64,000 nucleotides of DNA from an uncultured Haliea sp. (GTDB lineage: Bacteria > Pseudomonadota > Gammaproteobacteria > Pseudomonadales > Halieaceae), in assembly GCA_913062625.1 (NCBI GenBank), contig CAJXWP010000004.1:1-64000 (forward strand). The letters run 5' to 3'. The position numbers and the translations under genes are program-made. Shown here one piece after another: positions 34,443-44,135 of the stretch. The notes under the pieces were generated by a model. That model was not told where the DNA came from, searched no databases, and saw only the letters and a list, made by a program, of their open reading frames with translations. The stretch's first letter is position 1. The number at the start of each line of letters is the position of its first letter.

Positions 34443-35117
34443 ATGAGCGACCGAGCCAACACATTTGATGACATCGTCGCTTCGCGTCATTCATTGCGTG
34501 CATTTTTACCCCAGTCTGTTGATGTTGATACGCTTGCGACGATATTTTCTGTCGCCCAGTGTGCGCCCAGTAACTGCAATACGCAGCCCTGGGTTGTGCA
34601 TGTGGCGTCGGGCGATAAACTACAGACGCTGCGTTCGAATATGCCAGAACGCTTTATGGCAGGCGAGTTCAGTATGGATTTTCCCTATGCGGGAGTGTAT
34701 GAGGGTGTTTATAAAGAGCGGCAGTATGGTGCAGCGCAGTCGCTGTATGATGCGGTCAGCATTACCCGCAAGGATAAGGAGGGCCGCAACAAGCAGTTCA
34801 TGCGTAACTTTACATTTTTTGACGCGCCTCACGTTGCTTTCTTGTTTCTACCGGAGCCGTTTGGCCTGCGTGAGGCGGCAGACCTTGGTATGTATGCCCA
34901 AACGTTGATGTTGACGCTGACGGCTCATGGCTTGGGCAGTTGTCCTCAGACGGCACTCAGTTTCCAAGCCGATTTTGTACGCGAGCAGTTGGAGATAGAC
35001 GCCAGTAATAAATTAGTATTCGGCTTGTCTTTTGGCTATCCAGATCCGGATGCGCCAGCCAATGCTTGCGTGACTGACCGCGCTGGACTGACTGACGCCG
35101 TGGCCTTCCACTTTTAA
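34443..35117 (+). CDS. nitroreductase-family FMN oxidoreductase
   Basis: The 224-aa product (an earlier in-frame GTG at 34416 is also possible) begins with the FMN-binding SRHSLRAFLPQSV-like segment ASRHSLRAFL and has APSNCNTQPWVVHV. The C-terminal part shows GLGSCPQTALSF and LVFGLSFGYPDPDAPAN. These are typical of the NfsA/FRP-like fold that uses NAD(P)H and FMN to reduce quinones, nitro groups or enones. Placed between two crotonase genes in a CoA-ester operon, it may act as an enone or ring reductase. That is inference. Confidence 0.87.
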   Translation: MSDRANTFDDIVASRHSLRAFLPQSVDVDTLATIFSVAQCAPSNCNTQPWVVHVASGDKLQTLRSNMPERFMAGEFSMDFPYAGVYEGVYKERQYGAAQSLYDAVSITRKDKEGRNKQFMRNFTFFDAPHVAFLFLPEPFGLREAADLGMYAQTLMLTLTAHGLGSCPQTALSFQADFVREQLEIDASNKLVFGLSFGYPDPDAPANACVTDRAGLTDAVAFHF

Positions 35118-35133
35118 TACAACAGGTATTCGC

Positions 35134-35901
35134 ATGACTGATCTAGTACTTACTGACAACCGCGATGGTGTCTTGGTTGTCACCCTGAACCGGCCTGAGA
35201 AAAAGAATGCGATTAACACGCAGATGTGGATAGATATAAGGGAAACCTTCAGGGCCGCTGCTGCGGATGACGACGTGGTCTGTGTGTTGTTATGCGGTGC
35301 CGGCGATCACTTCTGTTCAGGGGTTGATTTGTCCAGCTTTGGTGAAGTGGCGGACGGAGACGAGCATCCGTTTGAGTCTGCCGCGCGGTCGGTCGTCGAG
35401 TTTGACAAGCCAATTGTGGCCGCGGCTAAAGGCGTTGCTATCGGTGGCGGCGCCACGGTGCTGTTTCATGCTGATATTGTCTATGTGGGAGAAAGCTTGC
35501 GTATGCGGTTGCCTTTCGCCAATCTCGGGTTGGTGCCGGAGTGGGGCAGCAGCTATATGTTGCAGGCCAACATTGGTGCACAACGTGCGGCCGAATTGTT
35601 TTATACTGCTGAATGGGTTAGTGCGGACAAGGCGCTAAACGCGGGCATTGCTGCGGGTGTGCTGCCCGATGCAGATTTGTTCGAACACGCGTTGTCTAAA
35701 GCGCAGGAGATTGCGCAATGGCCGGTTAACGCCCTGCGGGAAATCAAACGCTCCCTGCGACTGCATCATCTCGATGCTATCGACACCGCGATCAAGGCCG
35801 AGCAGGCCGGTATGGCGCGCCAAGCTGGTTCACCCGAGAATATTGAGGCGATCACAGCGTTTATTGAGAAGCGCGCGCCAAATTTTCGTGACATAGGGTG
35901 A
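35134..35901 (+). CDS. crotonase-family protein with altered catalytic positions
   Basis: The 255-aa product has GDHFCSGVDLSSFG and GVAIGGGATVLFHAD. The position of the first catalytic glutamate reads RLPFANLGLVPEWGSS, without it, while AAELFYTAE retains the second. This is the pattern of delta3-delta2-enoyl-CoA isomerases and PaaG-like enzymes rather than hydratases. It lies 16 bp after the nitroreductase and ends the plus-strand operon. GGTATTCGC before the ATG gives only a weak SD. Confidence 0.88.
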   Translation: MTDLVLTDNRDGVLVVTLNRPEKKNAINTQMWIDIRETFRAAAADDDVVCVLLCGAGDHFCSGVDLSSFGEVADGDEHPFESAARSVVEFDKPIVAAAKGVAIGGGATVLFHADIVYVGESLRMRLPFANLGLVPEWGSSYMLQANIGAQRAAELFYTAEWVSADKALNAGIAAGVLPDADLFEHALSKAQEIAQWPVNALREIKRSLRLHHLDAIDTAIKAEQAGMARQAGSPENIEAITAFIEKRAPNFRDIG

Positions 35902-36060
35902 TCTCAAACGCCGGCTTGTCTGAGCCGCAGTAAGCCGGAGCCGATCTAACGGCCCATGTTATTGCAGCGCCCCGGCTTTTCTTATACTTCATATCGATAG
36001 TGAGATTTAAGTGGCATGGAAGCTAAATTATGATGATTTATGCTTCTGGAGATGTTCTTT

Positions 36061-38556
36061 ATGCCTCGATTTTTTCTCAGTGCTACCAACACTATTAATA
36101 AGGCTGTGCTGGCTTTTTTGCTTTTCATATGCGTGTGGATAGTGGGATGCTCCAACAGCTCCGATGATGATTCGCCGCTACGGCCGGCGGCTGAAGACCG
36201 TGCCTATTACATTCTGCCGCCTGGCAACTATGGCGGTTTGCCGACCAACGAAAATTCGCTCGATCAGCTACCATTGTACGATGGCTTAACGCCGCTGCGC
36301 GGTAATGTCACTGATGAAGATATAGAGCAGTTGTTTCTGCCTGAGGACTTTCAACCGATTGGGGAAACTTTCGAAGAGCCCACTGGCCGCGCGGGCACCA
36401 CTATTATTTACGATGCGTTTGGCATTGCCCACATTACCGGTGAAACGCGCGAAGATACGGCTTTTGGAGCTGGCTGGGTCACCGTTCGCGATCGGGGCAT
36501 TCTGATATCCCTAGGCCGTGGTCCGGCCCGGGCGGCAGTAGCTGACGTGCCGTGCATCGATGCCTTTAGCCTCGTGACCAGCGCACAAAGCTTCATACCT
36601 AGTGCTGCGACCGAGAAACTGGTTACAGATCAGATCAACCTTTTAGTCGAGGTCTACGGCGAGGAGGGGCAGCAGATCATTGAAGACGCACAGGCCTATG
36701 TGGATGGCATGAACGCTTACCATGTCGTCAATGGCAATACGCCTGAAGAGCCCTATTCGGTTGCTGATGTGATCGCGGTGACAGCATTTATCGGATCAAT
36801 CTTTGGTGCCGGTGGCGGTGCTGAGGCGTCAAATTCTGAATTTCTATCCCAATTGATCAATGGCCTTGGTGATGGGCAGGGGCAACTGGCATTTAATGAC
36901 GTTATGCTGATCAATCAGGGTGCGGCGCCAACAACGGTCGATGCGCGCTTCGACTACGGCCGTTTCACGGGCGGCGAAGTAACGGGCTCCGTCATTATTG
37001 ACGAGGGCTCGGTTGTCGACCTGGCTTGCGTAGCCGAGTCGCAAGGCGGGCCCATCGCCGCAAGTGGGGTGCTAGTCCCTGCTGCCGAAAAGCCGCGAGA
37101 CCGCGAGGCGTCCAATTTTCTAATTGCAGATGGCTCAGTCTCTACGAGTGGGTCAAACCTCGCCGTGATGGGCCCACAGCTTGGCTACTACTACCCCGAG
37201 ATCGTGATGCAGCTTCATTTAAGTGGGCCGGATATTGAGGCGCAGGGTGCAGCAGTGCCGGGGCTCGCCATGTATCTGCTCATCGGACGAACGCCTGATT
37301 ATGCGTGGAGCCTGACATCGGCCAGTCACGACGTGCGTGATGTTTTTGCCGAAGTCCTGTGCAACCCCGACGGCACTGACCCCACCCGTGAGTCGCGGCA
37401 CTACGAGTTTGATGGTGAATGTATTGCTTTCGAAATATTTGACGCAGGTACCCTCAACGGAGACCTTGTGAGCTATCCGGTATCAGTCCATGGACCAATG
37501 ATCGGAACCGCAACCTCCAACGGCGAGCCCATTGCGCTCACGCGGAAGCGTTCGACGTTTGGACGTGATGGCCTTAACTTAGCGGGACTGAAGGATATGA
37601 CCGAGGGTGACGCATCAACCCCGGAAGCGTTCTACAAAGCGGCTAATAAATTCGGTTTTACGTTTAACTGGGGCTATATGTCGCGCAGCAATACGGCCTT
37701 CTTTTCATCGGGGTTCCTCCCGGAGCGAGCGCCTGGTTTGGATCGGGTTCTACCGACGAACGGCAATGGCGACTATGAATGGCAGGGTTTCCTCGATCAG
37801 GCCGCGCATCCCCACTCGGTTGGCGGCCCATCGGGGCGGTTACTGAACTGGAACAACCAGTCGGCGCCGGGTTTTATGCACGGTGATGGCACTCCCTATG
37901 GCTCGATACATCGGGTTCAACTGTTCGACCAGTGGCCAGCTCAAGTTAAGCTCTCCGGGGTGGTCGGGATTATGAACCGCGCTGCCACTGAAGATGTGCG
38001 TTCACCCGCGTGGCCGGTGGTCAGTGAGATGTTGGGTGGAGCAGATGCCCCTAGTCAGCTGGCGGGCGAAGTAGTTGCCTTGCTCGATGCGTGGGTTGAA
38101 GACGACGCGCCGCGATTGGATGCCGACGATGACGGATTCAATGACAGTGCAGGTTACACCATCATGGAATCGCTTTGGGGACGTCTAGGTGCAGTAGTTA
38201 TGGAGCCAGTGTTTGGAGACCTAACGGGATCCCTCGATAGCATTCGTAGCCTCGAAGGCAACGACGGTAGCAGTTTCATACAGACAGACCTGGGCACTCT
38301 TCTGGGAAAAGATGTGAAAGGGGCGTTTAACCTCCGCTACTGCGGTGGCGGTAATATCGATAGTTGTAGAGAGTCTCTGTGGCTGACCGTCGAAGCGGTC
38401 AGTGAGGAACTTGCAGCCGGGTTTGGCAACAGCGATCCGAGCACGTGGCTTGCAGAGGCGACTAGGATCAGCTTCACTCCCGGTCTGATTGAAAATACTA
38501 TGCGCGGCACTAGTAGGCCCACGTTCCAACAGGTACTGGAATTTGTTCCTGAATAG
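36061..38556 (+). CDS. Ntn-hydrolase acylase of the penicillin/AHL-acylase family, lipoprotein
   Basis: The ATG of MPRFFLSATN lies after CTGGAG and gives 831 aa. A hydrophobic N-terminus with the lipobox-like CVWIVGCSNSS points to a lipoprotein. An alpha-chain region contains TIIYDAFGIAHITGETREDTAFGAGWV. The beta-chain should start at the Ser of EASNFLIADG, the nucleophile after autoproteolysis, followed by LAVMGPQLGYYYPEIV and later RLLNWNNQSAPG. The family cleaves amides such as penicillins, aculeacin or acyl-homoserine lactones. The real substrate is unknown; quorum quenching is one possibility. Confidence 0.9.
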   Translation: MPRFFLSATNTINKAVLAFLLFICVWIVGCSNSSDDDSPLRPAAEDRAYYILPPGNYGGLPTNENSLDQLPLYDGLTPLRGNVTDEDIEQLFLPEDFQPIGETFEEPTGRAGTTIIYDAFGIAHITGETREDTAFGAGWVTVRDRGILISLGRGPARAAVADVPCIDAFSLVTSAQSFIPSAATEKLVTDQINLLVEVYGEEGQQIIEDAQAYVDGMNAYHVVNGNTPEEPYSVADVIAVTAFIGSIFGAGGGAEASNSEFLSQLINGLGDGQGQLAFNDVMLINQGAAPTTVDARFDYGRFTGGEVTGSVIIDEGSVVDLACVAESQGGPIAASGVLVPAAEKPRDREASNFLIADGSVSTSGSNLAVMGPQLGYYYPEIVMQLHLSGPDIEAQGAAVPGLAMYLLIGRTPDYAWSLTSASHDVRDVFAEVLCNPDGTDPTRESRHYEFDGECIAFEIFDAGTLNGDLVSYPVSVHGPMIGTATSNGEPIALTRKRSTFGRDGLNLAGLKDMTEGDASTPEAFYKAANKFGFTFNWGYMSRSNTAFFSSGFLPERAPGLDRVLPTNGNGDYEWQGFLDQAAHPHSVGGPSGRLLNWNNQSAPGFMHGDGTPYGSIHRVQLFDQWPAQVKLSGVVGIMNRAATEDVRSPAWPVVSEMLGGADAPSQLAGEVVALLDAWVEDDAPRLDADDDGFNDSAGYTIMESLWGRLGAVVMEPVFGDLTGSLDSIRSLEGNDGSSFIQTDLGTLLGKDVKGAFNLRYCGGGNIDSCRESLWLTVEAVSEELAAGFGNSDPSTWLAEATRISFTPGLIENTMRGTSRPTFQQVLEFVPE

Positions 38557-38616
38557 ATGAGTAGGGCACTATCTGTGCTTTTCAGAGGTGCCCGTTAGCG
38601 TTCAAGCGCTTATGTT

Positions 38617-39753
38617 TTAAAGACAGGTTGAGTTGTCTTGCGACTGCACAAACTCGGTGATTTCCAGATTAAAACCCGACAATGCGTTAAAATGCACGGG
38701 TGCCGACATTAAGCGCATTTTCTCAATACCGAGGCGCTTGAGAATTTGTGACCCGGTGCCGATGAGACGGTAGTTCTGTACGCCCGTGGAACGACTCTGA
38801 CCGGTAACGCTGGACGTCCGAGGGAACCGCAATACGTCTGCGAGTTGTTGCTCGCCAGTAACATTCTGCCCTATGAGTACCACCACGCCGTCACCTTCTT
38901 TAGCGATACGCTCCATGGCGCGGCGGTAGGACCATCCAAGGTTCGCTCCTTCAATGCGTGTGCTCAGTACGTCGCGCAAGGTGTTGACGGTTTGCACACG
39001 GACCAGCGTTTCTTTGTTTTTATCAATTTGGCCGCGCGTGAGCGCGTAATGCACGGTGTCGTCGATCAGGTCAAGGAAGGTGTGTAATTCAAATTCACCG
39101 AATTCTGTCATGACCATTTTTTGATCACTCAATTCGATAGATTGTTCATGCATCGCGCGGTATTGAATCAGGTCTGCGATGGTGCCCATACGTAGACCAT
39201 GCTTGAGCGCAAACACTTCCAGCTCGGGACGTCGCGCCATCGTGCCGTCTTCGTTCATGATTTCGACGATAAGTGCCGCAGGTTGGAAGCCTGCCATACG
39301 GGCAAGGTCCACACCAGCCTCGGTATGGCCCGCTCGTCGCAGCACGCCGCCGGGCTTTGCAACCAGCGGGAAGATATGACCGGGTTGCGCAATGTCCGTG
39401 GACTGGGCATTGGGCGTCACTGCCTGCAGAACGGTGTGCGCGCGTTGAATGGAGCTTATGCCAGGCCCTTTGCGCTCGGCCGCGTCGATAGAGACGGTGA
39501 AGTTAGTTTCATGCTGGCAACGGTTGTCGCGGACCATGAGTGGAAGCTGCAGTTGGCGTGCACGTTCTACCGTAATAGGCATACAGATCAGGCCGCAGGC
39601 TTCACTTGAAAAAAAGGTGATGATTTCAGGTGTGACCGATTCTGCAGCGATAATGAGGTCGCCCTCATTCTCCCGGTCTTCATCGTCCATGAGAATGACC
39701 ATCTTGCCCGCGCGTATATCGTCGAGAATATCCGGTACGCTACTCAGTGCCAT
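38617..39753 (-). CDS. ribB: 3,4-dihydroxy-2-butanone 4-phosphate synthase with non-catalytic RibA-like C-domain
   Basis: Residues 1-200 form RibB: VILMDDEDRENEGDLI, SSEACGLICMPI, the HTVLQA region and RAGHTEAGVDLARMAG. RibB converts ribulose 5-phosphate to the C4 unit of riboflavin. The C-terminal 175 residues align with GTP cyclohydrolase II in overall order (VVVLIGQN, NYRLIGTGSQILKRLGI). The zinc-binding GDVFGSLRCDCG block is replaced by RIEGANLGWSYRRAME, so RibA activity is not expected. This matches the RibBX type of many gammaproteobacteria. No FMN-riboswitch-like segment was seen in the 79 bp upstream. Confidence 0.9.
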   Translation of the reverse strand: MALSSVPDILDDIRAGKMVILMDDEDRENEGDLIIAAESVTPEIITFFSSEACGLICMPITVERARQLQLPLMVRDNRCQHETNFTVSIDAAERKGPGISSIQRAHTVLQAVTPNAQSTDIAQPGHIFPLVAKPGGVLRRAGHTEAGVDLARMAGFQPAALIVEIMNEDGTMARRPELEVFALKHGLRMGTIADLIQYRAMHEQSIELSDQKMVMTEFGEFELHTFLDLIDDTVHYALTRGQIDKNKETLVRVQTVNTLRDVLSTRIEGANLGWSYRRAMERIAKEGDGVVVLIGQNVTGEQQLADVLRFPRTSSVTGQSRSTGVQNYRLIGTGSQILKRLGIEKMRLMSAPVHFNALSGFNLEITEFVQSQDNSTCL

Positions 39754-39832
39754 GTTGCTGCCTCCAGTGTGCGTAGCGCGGATCGAACCGCGCTGATTGT
39801 GTTGACCTGTGTGCCGATTGCCGCTGTACGAT

Positions 39833-41014
39833 TTACATCATTTCAATGGCAACAGCAGTGGCCTCGCCGCCACCGATGCACAGTGCGGCGACACCGCGAT
39901 GCATGTCGCGCTGTTGCAATGCATGCATCAAGGTGACGATGATACGCGAACCCGTAGAGCCGATGGGATGTCCTTGGGCGCACGCACCGCCGTTGATGTT
40001 CACCTTGTCATGATCCAAACCTAGATCGTTCATAGCCATCATCGTTACCATGGCGAACGCTTCATTAATTTCAAAAAGGTCGACATCGTCTATTGTCCAG
40101 CCAACCTTATCCAGTAGTTTTTGGATAGCGCCAATGGGCGCAAGGGTGAACTCACCTGGTGCCTGGCTGTGCCGCGTGTGCGCAAGCAACCGTGCCATGG
40201 GTTTGAGGCCTGCAAGCTCTGCTTTCGCTGCACTCATTAGCACTAAAGCACTGGCACCGTCCGAAATAGAACTGGCGTTAGCGGCAGTGATAGAGCCGTC
40301 CGGCGTGAAGACTGGGCGCAGCTTCGGGATCTTTTCTAGCAGGGCTTTGTGTGGCTGTTCGTCTTCTGTCACCACCGTCTCACCTTTACGCGATTTTACT
40401 GTGACCGGTGCAATTTCTGCTTTGAGTGAACCGTCTTCAATGGCTCGCCGCGCACGGCGGAGTGATTCGAGTGCAAAGGCGTCCATCTGTTCGCGCGTGA
40501 TTCCGCGCTCGTCCGCTGTCTCCTGGGCGAAGCTGCCCATCGCTCGTCCCGTGTAGGCGTCTTCTAACCCGTCCATAAACATGTGATCACACAGACTTTG
40601 AGTGCCAGAGCCAATGCCGCCGCGGCCGCCAGATAGCATATGAGGTGCACGGCTCATGCTTTCCATGCCACCTGCGATGACCGTCGAATTCGTACCTGCT
40701 AGGATGCTGTCATAGCCAAAGATTGCCGCCTGCATCCCACTGCCACACGCCTTGTTGATGGTGACAGCGCCAGCCGATGCAGGTATTCCTGCGCCGATTG
40801 CGGCTTGGCGAGCGGGACATTGTTTGAGTGCCGCAGGTAATACGCAGCCCATAAACACTTCGTCGATGTTGGACCCTTTTATGCCGCTGCGCTTTAGTGA
40901 AGCGGCGATGGCAGTAGCGGCCAGTTCAGGCGCAGGCACTGACGCCAGAGCACCCAGCAGCCCTCCCATCGGAGTGCGTGCACCATTGATAATGACGACC
41001 GAGTCCTTAGTCAT
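39833..41014 (-). CDS. acetyl-CoA acetyltransferase (biosynthetic-type thiolase)
   Basis: The 393-aa enzyme has the nucleophile in NKACGSGMQAA, INEAFAMVTM, the histidine segment GGACAQGHPIGSTGSR, and the final cysteine in ALCIGGGEATA. All catalytic residues of a thiolase are therefore present, in contrast to the pair at 29.5-31.7 kb. It resembles AtoB/PhaA enzymes that join two acetyl-CoA or cleave acetoacetyl-CoA. The gene lies 79 bp upstream of ribB in the same direction, an ordinary spacing that leaves co-transcription open. Confidence 0.92.
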   Translation of the reverse strand: MTKDSVVIINGARTPMGGLLGALASVPAPELAATAIAASLKRSGIKGSNIDEVFMGCVLPAALKQCPARQAAIGAGIPASAGAVTINKACGSGMQAAIFGYDSILAGTNSTVIAGGMESMSRAPHMLSGGRGGIGSGTQSLCDHMFMDGLEDAYTGRAMGSFAQETADERGITREQMDAFALESLRRARRAIEDGSLKAEIAPVTVKSRKGETVVTEDEQPHKALLEKIPKLRPVFTPDGSITAANASSISDGASALVLMSAAKAELAGLKPMARLLAHTRHSQAPGEFTLAPIGAIQKLLDKVGWTIDDVDLFEINEAFAMVTMMAMNDLGLDHDKVNINGGACAQGHPIGSTGSRIIVTLMHALQQRDMHRGVAALCIGGGEATAVAIEMM

Positions 41015-41120
41015 GATGATAGTTCCTTCGCTTTCGGGTGGAGGCGGCAGTCAAGAACGGCAAAACATTGTATGCTCAGTCTCCAAGGGGCGCTAATTTA
41101 GCCATACAAGGCGATTTTTC

Positions 41121-42122
41121 TCAAGGCCGCCCGTGCACTTCAGGGTTAAACAACTTGCCTCGCACGGCTTCGCGATATTTCAATGGACTCACACCACAGT
41201 GCTTGCGAAACAACTGGGAAAAATAACTAACGTCCTGTATGCCGTGTTGCCACGCGATATCACCCACAGTCAGGTTGCTGTGGCGCAGCAGATCCTTAGC
41301 GGATGCGATTCGCAGGCTCTGTAGGTATGACAGAGGGGCCATGCCGGTTGCGCGTTTGAAGCGTCGGTTCAGCGTTCGCGAGCTTAGCTGTAGGTGTTTC
41401 GCCAGCAGTTCCATTGACACGGGAGAACAGAGGTTCGACCGTAGCCATTGTTGCGCCTCTGCAACGTCTTCGTCATGGTGTGAACTGTCTGCTTCGTTCT
41501 GGTAGGCCGCAGCGCGAAAACTACGACGAATTTCGGGCGAAAACTGGTTCTCGATGGCGCGGGCGATGGGACTGCCAAACCAATCCTCTACAATATGCAC
41601 CATTAGGTCGGCAATAGAGTTCACACTGCCCACGCAGTATATATTGTCACTCTGAGTGATCAGATGGCGGCTCTTTAGATCCACGGCGGGGTATCTTCGG
41701 CTGAACTGTTCGAAGTAGTTCCAATGTGTCGTGGCCGGTCTACCGTTCAGTAGACCCGCTTCTGCCAGCAGATAGCTTCCTGTTCCGACACTGCAAATGC
41801 GTGTGCCTTTCGCCGCCTCTTTACGTAGCAGACCCACCCAGTCTTTAGCGGCCCTTAATGCTGGCAGTGGATTGCGCCAGATTGCGGGCAGCAATAAAAG
41901 GTCCAGCGGCGGAAGATCCGTAAAGGCAGTATCGGGCTGGAGGGTGATGCCGCTGCTCAGCGTCATCGGTTCGCAGGGCTGCCCGGCCAGTAGGAAGCGC
42001 ACTTGCGGTGCGCCGTATTCCTTGACGCTTGCCATCTGACTGGCGGCCTGAAGGATTTCCATCGGCAACGTGATGCTGGTCGCAAGCGCCTGAGGGTAAA
42101 TGACTGCCGCTGCCGTGTACAT
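41121..42122 (-). CDS. GlxA-like AraC regulator with DJ-1/PfpI N-domain
   Basis: The 333-aa protein has an N-terminal class-I-amidotransferase-like domain (VIYPQALATSITLPMEIL, LPAIWRNPLPALR, GTRICSVGTGSYLLAEAGLL) and two C-terminal HTH units (MELLAKHLQLSSRTLNRRFKRATG and VGDIAWQHGIQDVSYFSQLF). The nucleophile-elbow position reads SVGTGS rather than a cysteine, so it senses rather than catalyses. It is divergent from fabY with 131 bp between and may regulate that gene or the thiolase. The target is not determined. Confidence 0.9.
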   Translation of the reverse strand: MYTAAAVIYPQALATSITLPMEILQAASQMASVKEYGAPQVRFLLAGQPCEPMTLSSGITLQPDTAFTDLPPLDLLLLPAIWRNPLPALRAAKDWVGLLRKEAAKGTRICSVGTGSYLLAEAGLLNGRPATTHWNYFEQFSRRYPAVDLKSRHLITQSDNIYCVGSVNSIADLMVHIVEDWFGSPIARAIENQFSPEIRRSFRAAAYQNEADSSHHDEDVAEAQQWLRSNLCSPVSMELLAKHLQLSSRTLNRRFKRATGMAPLSYLQSLRIASAKDLLRHSNLTVGDIAWQHGIQDVSYFSQLFRKHCGVSPLKYREAVRGKLFNPEVHGRP

Positions 42123-42253
42123 GGGATATTGATCCTGAGCCTAAAGAAGGAGTTGTGTCTAAAATACCACAAAAAGTGTCTTTAAATGCATGGTTAAAGC
42201 CAGATAGCCTCCGTAAACTGTCATCAACATTCTGAGTGGGAAATCAGTTATAA

Positions 42254-44113
42254 ATGGGCATCCAGCGTTTACCGGTGATTGTAGGTTTTGGCGGTATCAA
42301 CGCTGCGGGAAGAGCTTCAGGGCATCATGCTTATGCCCGCATGACCCACTCTGCGCTTTCAATGGCACAGCAAAGTCGCACGCTGGAATCCCTAGCCACA
42401 CTGATGGGTCTGGAAGGGGGTGCGCTGCATCAACAATTTATCCTCGATCACACGCTAGTCCGGCGCATTGAAGCAAGCCACTTCGATGTCAACGCCGTGC
42501 GTTGGAATCAGCGCCTGCCTACTGACGGCGATAGTCAGCCCGCGAGTTTTGATCTTGAACGCAAGTATCTGCCGGATGTTATTCCGCCCCATTGGGTGGT
42601 ACGGGGCACGTCTGTTACGCATGTTAATGTACAGATTGTTGGCCAGCAGGACTTCCTGTTACCTACTTACCGCGAGTTTGATGTGAAATCGGCGGGGCAG
42701 CTGCCGAGTGGCTTTGAACCCGGAACGCTCTATCCTTCGCGCAACCATCCGCGGGGTCTGCAGATGACGGTCTTTGCGGCTTCTGACGCGTTGGGCAGTA
42801 TCGGGTTGGACTGGGAGACCATCAGCAGTCGGGTAGCGCCAGACCAGATCAGTGTTTATGCCGGCAGCGCTATGGGGCAACTAGACGGCGCGGGTGCGGG
42901 TGGAATGATTAAATCGCGCTATAACGGTCAGCGCGTGACGTCAAAATATTGCCCACTGAGCTTTGCCGAGATGCCCGCTGATTTTATCAACGCCTATGTT
43001 CTGGGCAGTCTTGGTTCTACGGGTGCTAGCTTGGGTGCCTGTGCCTCATTCCTTTACAATCTGCGGCACGGCATTGACGACATTCGCAACGGCCGGGCGC
43101 GTGTGGTGTTTGTGGGTGCAGCAGAAGCACCAATTACCCCGGAAATTATGGAAGGCTATTCCGCCATGGGTGCACTGGCAACAGAAAAAGGCCTGCGCAG
43201 TCTGGATGGGTTGAAAACTGGGGAGGTGTCCGACTTTCGACGAGCTTGTCGACCTTTTGCTGAAAATTGTGGCTTTACTATCGCCGAGTCGTCGCAGATG
43301 GTGGTGTTGTTTGATGACGAACTTGCCATGGAGTTGGGTGCTACGGTTTTCGGCGCGGCGATCGACGTGTTCGTCAACGCAGACGGACACAAGAAATCGA
43401 TTTCCGGCCCCGGCGTGGGTAACTATATTACCATGGCCAAGGCAGTGGCGGCGACCCGAGCGATCATTGGCGACGAGGGTTTACGGCGGGGCGGACTGGT
43501 GCAGGCACACGGGACCGGCACGCCGCAAAACCGCGTTTCTGAGGCGGAAATCCTTAGCCGCACAGCGCAGGCATTTGGCATAGAAGCATGGCCGGTGATT
43601 GCAGCCAAGTGTTATTTAGGGCATTCGATCGGGTCAGCTGCGGGTGATCAGATCAGCACCACGCTGGGTATCTGGCATCACGGTATTTTGCCTGGCATCA
43701 CTACGATTGATGCGATCGCAGCAGACGTGCGGCAGGATCATCTGGCGTTCTGTACCAAACACCGTGAGATGGACACCGCACAACAGAAATATGCGATTAT
43801 TAACTCTAAAGGTTTTGGCGGCAACAATGCGTCAGCTAGCCTGATGAGCCCTATGGCAGCCCGGCAGATGCTGCAGACTCGATATTCCGGGCAAGCTTGG
43901 AAAAAATGGGAGCAGGCCAACGAGCGTGTGCGTGAGCGACAGCAGGCGTATGATGACGGTATGATTGCCGGCACTGTTAGCCCGATTTATAAGTTCGACC
44001 ACGGTGTATTTGATGACAGTGATGTCGAAGTCGGCCCGCAGAAGGTAACCATTGGTCGGCATACTGTGCGGCTGGACCAAACGTCTCCCTATGACGACAT
44101 GAAAATCGACTAA
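42254..44113 (+). CDS. fabY: beta-ketoacyl-ACP synthase of the FabY type
   Basis: The 619-aa protein matches in layout the FabY enzyme described in Pseudomonas aeruginosa, with the same opening phrase LPVIVGFGGINAAGR and the internal SAGQLPSGFEPGTLY and HPRGLQM. Active-site Cys lies in SLGACASFLYN, and His in QAHGTGTPQNR and YLGHSIGSAAGDQ; NSKGFGGNNAS closes the fold. FabY condenses acetyl-CoA with malonyl-ACP to start fatty acid synthesis, replacing FabH. It is much longer than FabB/FabF because of an N-terminal insertion. No ACP or other fatty-acid-synthesis gene is next to it. Confidence 0.82.
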   Translation: MGIQRLPVIVGFGGINAAGRASGHHAYARMTHSALSMAQQSRTLESLATLMGLEGGALHQQFILDHTLVRRIEASHFDVNAVRWNQRLPTDGDSQPASFDLERKYLPDVIPPHWVVRGTSVTHVNVQIVGQQDFLLPTYREFDVKSAGQLPSGFEPGTLYPSRNHPRGLQMTVFAASDALGSIGLDWETISSRVAPDQISVYAGSAMGQLDGAGAGGMIKSRYNGQRVTSKYCPLSFAEMPADFINAYVLGSLGSTGASLGACASFLYNLRHGIDDIRNGRARVVFVGAAEAPITPEIMEGYSAMGALATEKGLRSLDGLKTGEVSDFRRACRPFAENCGFTIAESSQMVVLFDDELAMELGATVFGAAIDVFVNADGHKKSISGPGVGNYITMAKAVAATRAIIGDEGLRRGGLVQAHGTGTPQNRVSEAEILSRTAQAFGIEAWPVIAAKCYLGHSIGSAAGDQISTTLGIWHHGILPGITTIDAIAADVRQDHLAFCTKHREMDTAQQKYAIINSKGFGGNNASASLMSPMAARQMLQTRYSGQAWKKWEQANERVRERQQAYDDGMIAGTVSPIYKFDHGVFDDSDVEVGPQKVTIGRHTVRLDQTSPYDDMKID

Positions 44114-44135
44114 CCGTATTTTTTAGGCATTCCTA

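Noticed and set aside
38564-38593. GGGCAC...GTGCCC hairpin between the acylase and ribB as terminator
   Set aside because: The stem is only 6 bp with an 18-base loop and no T-run.
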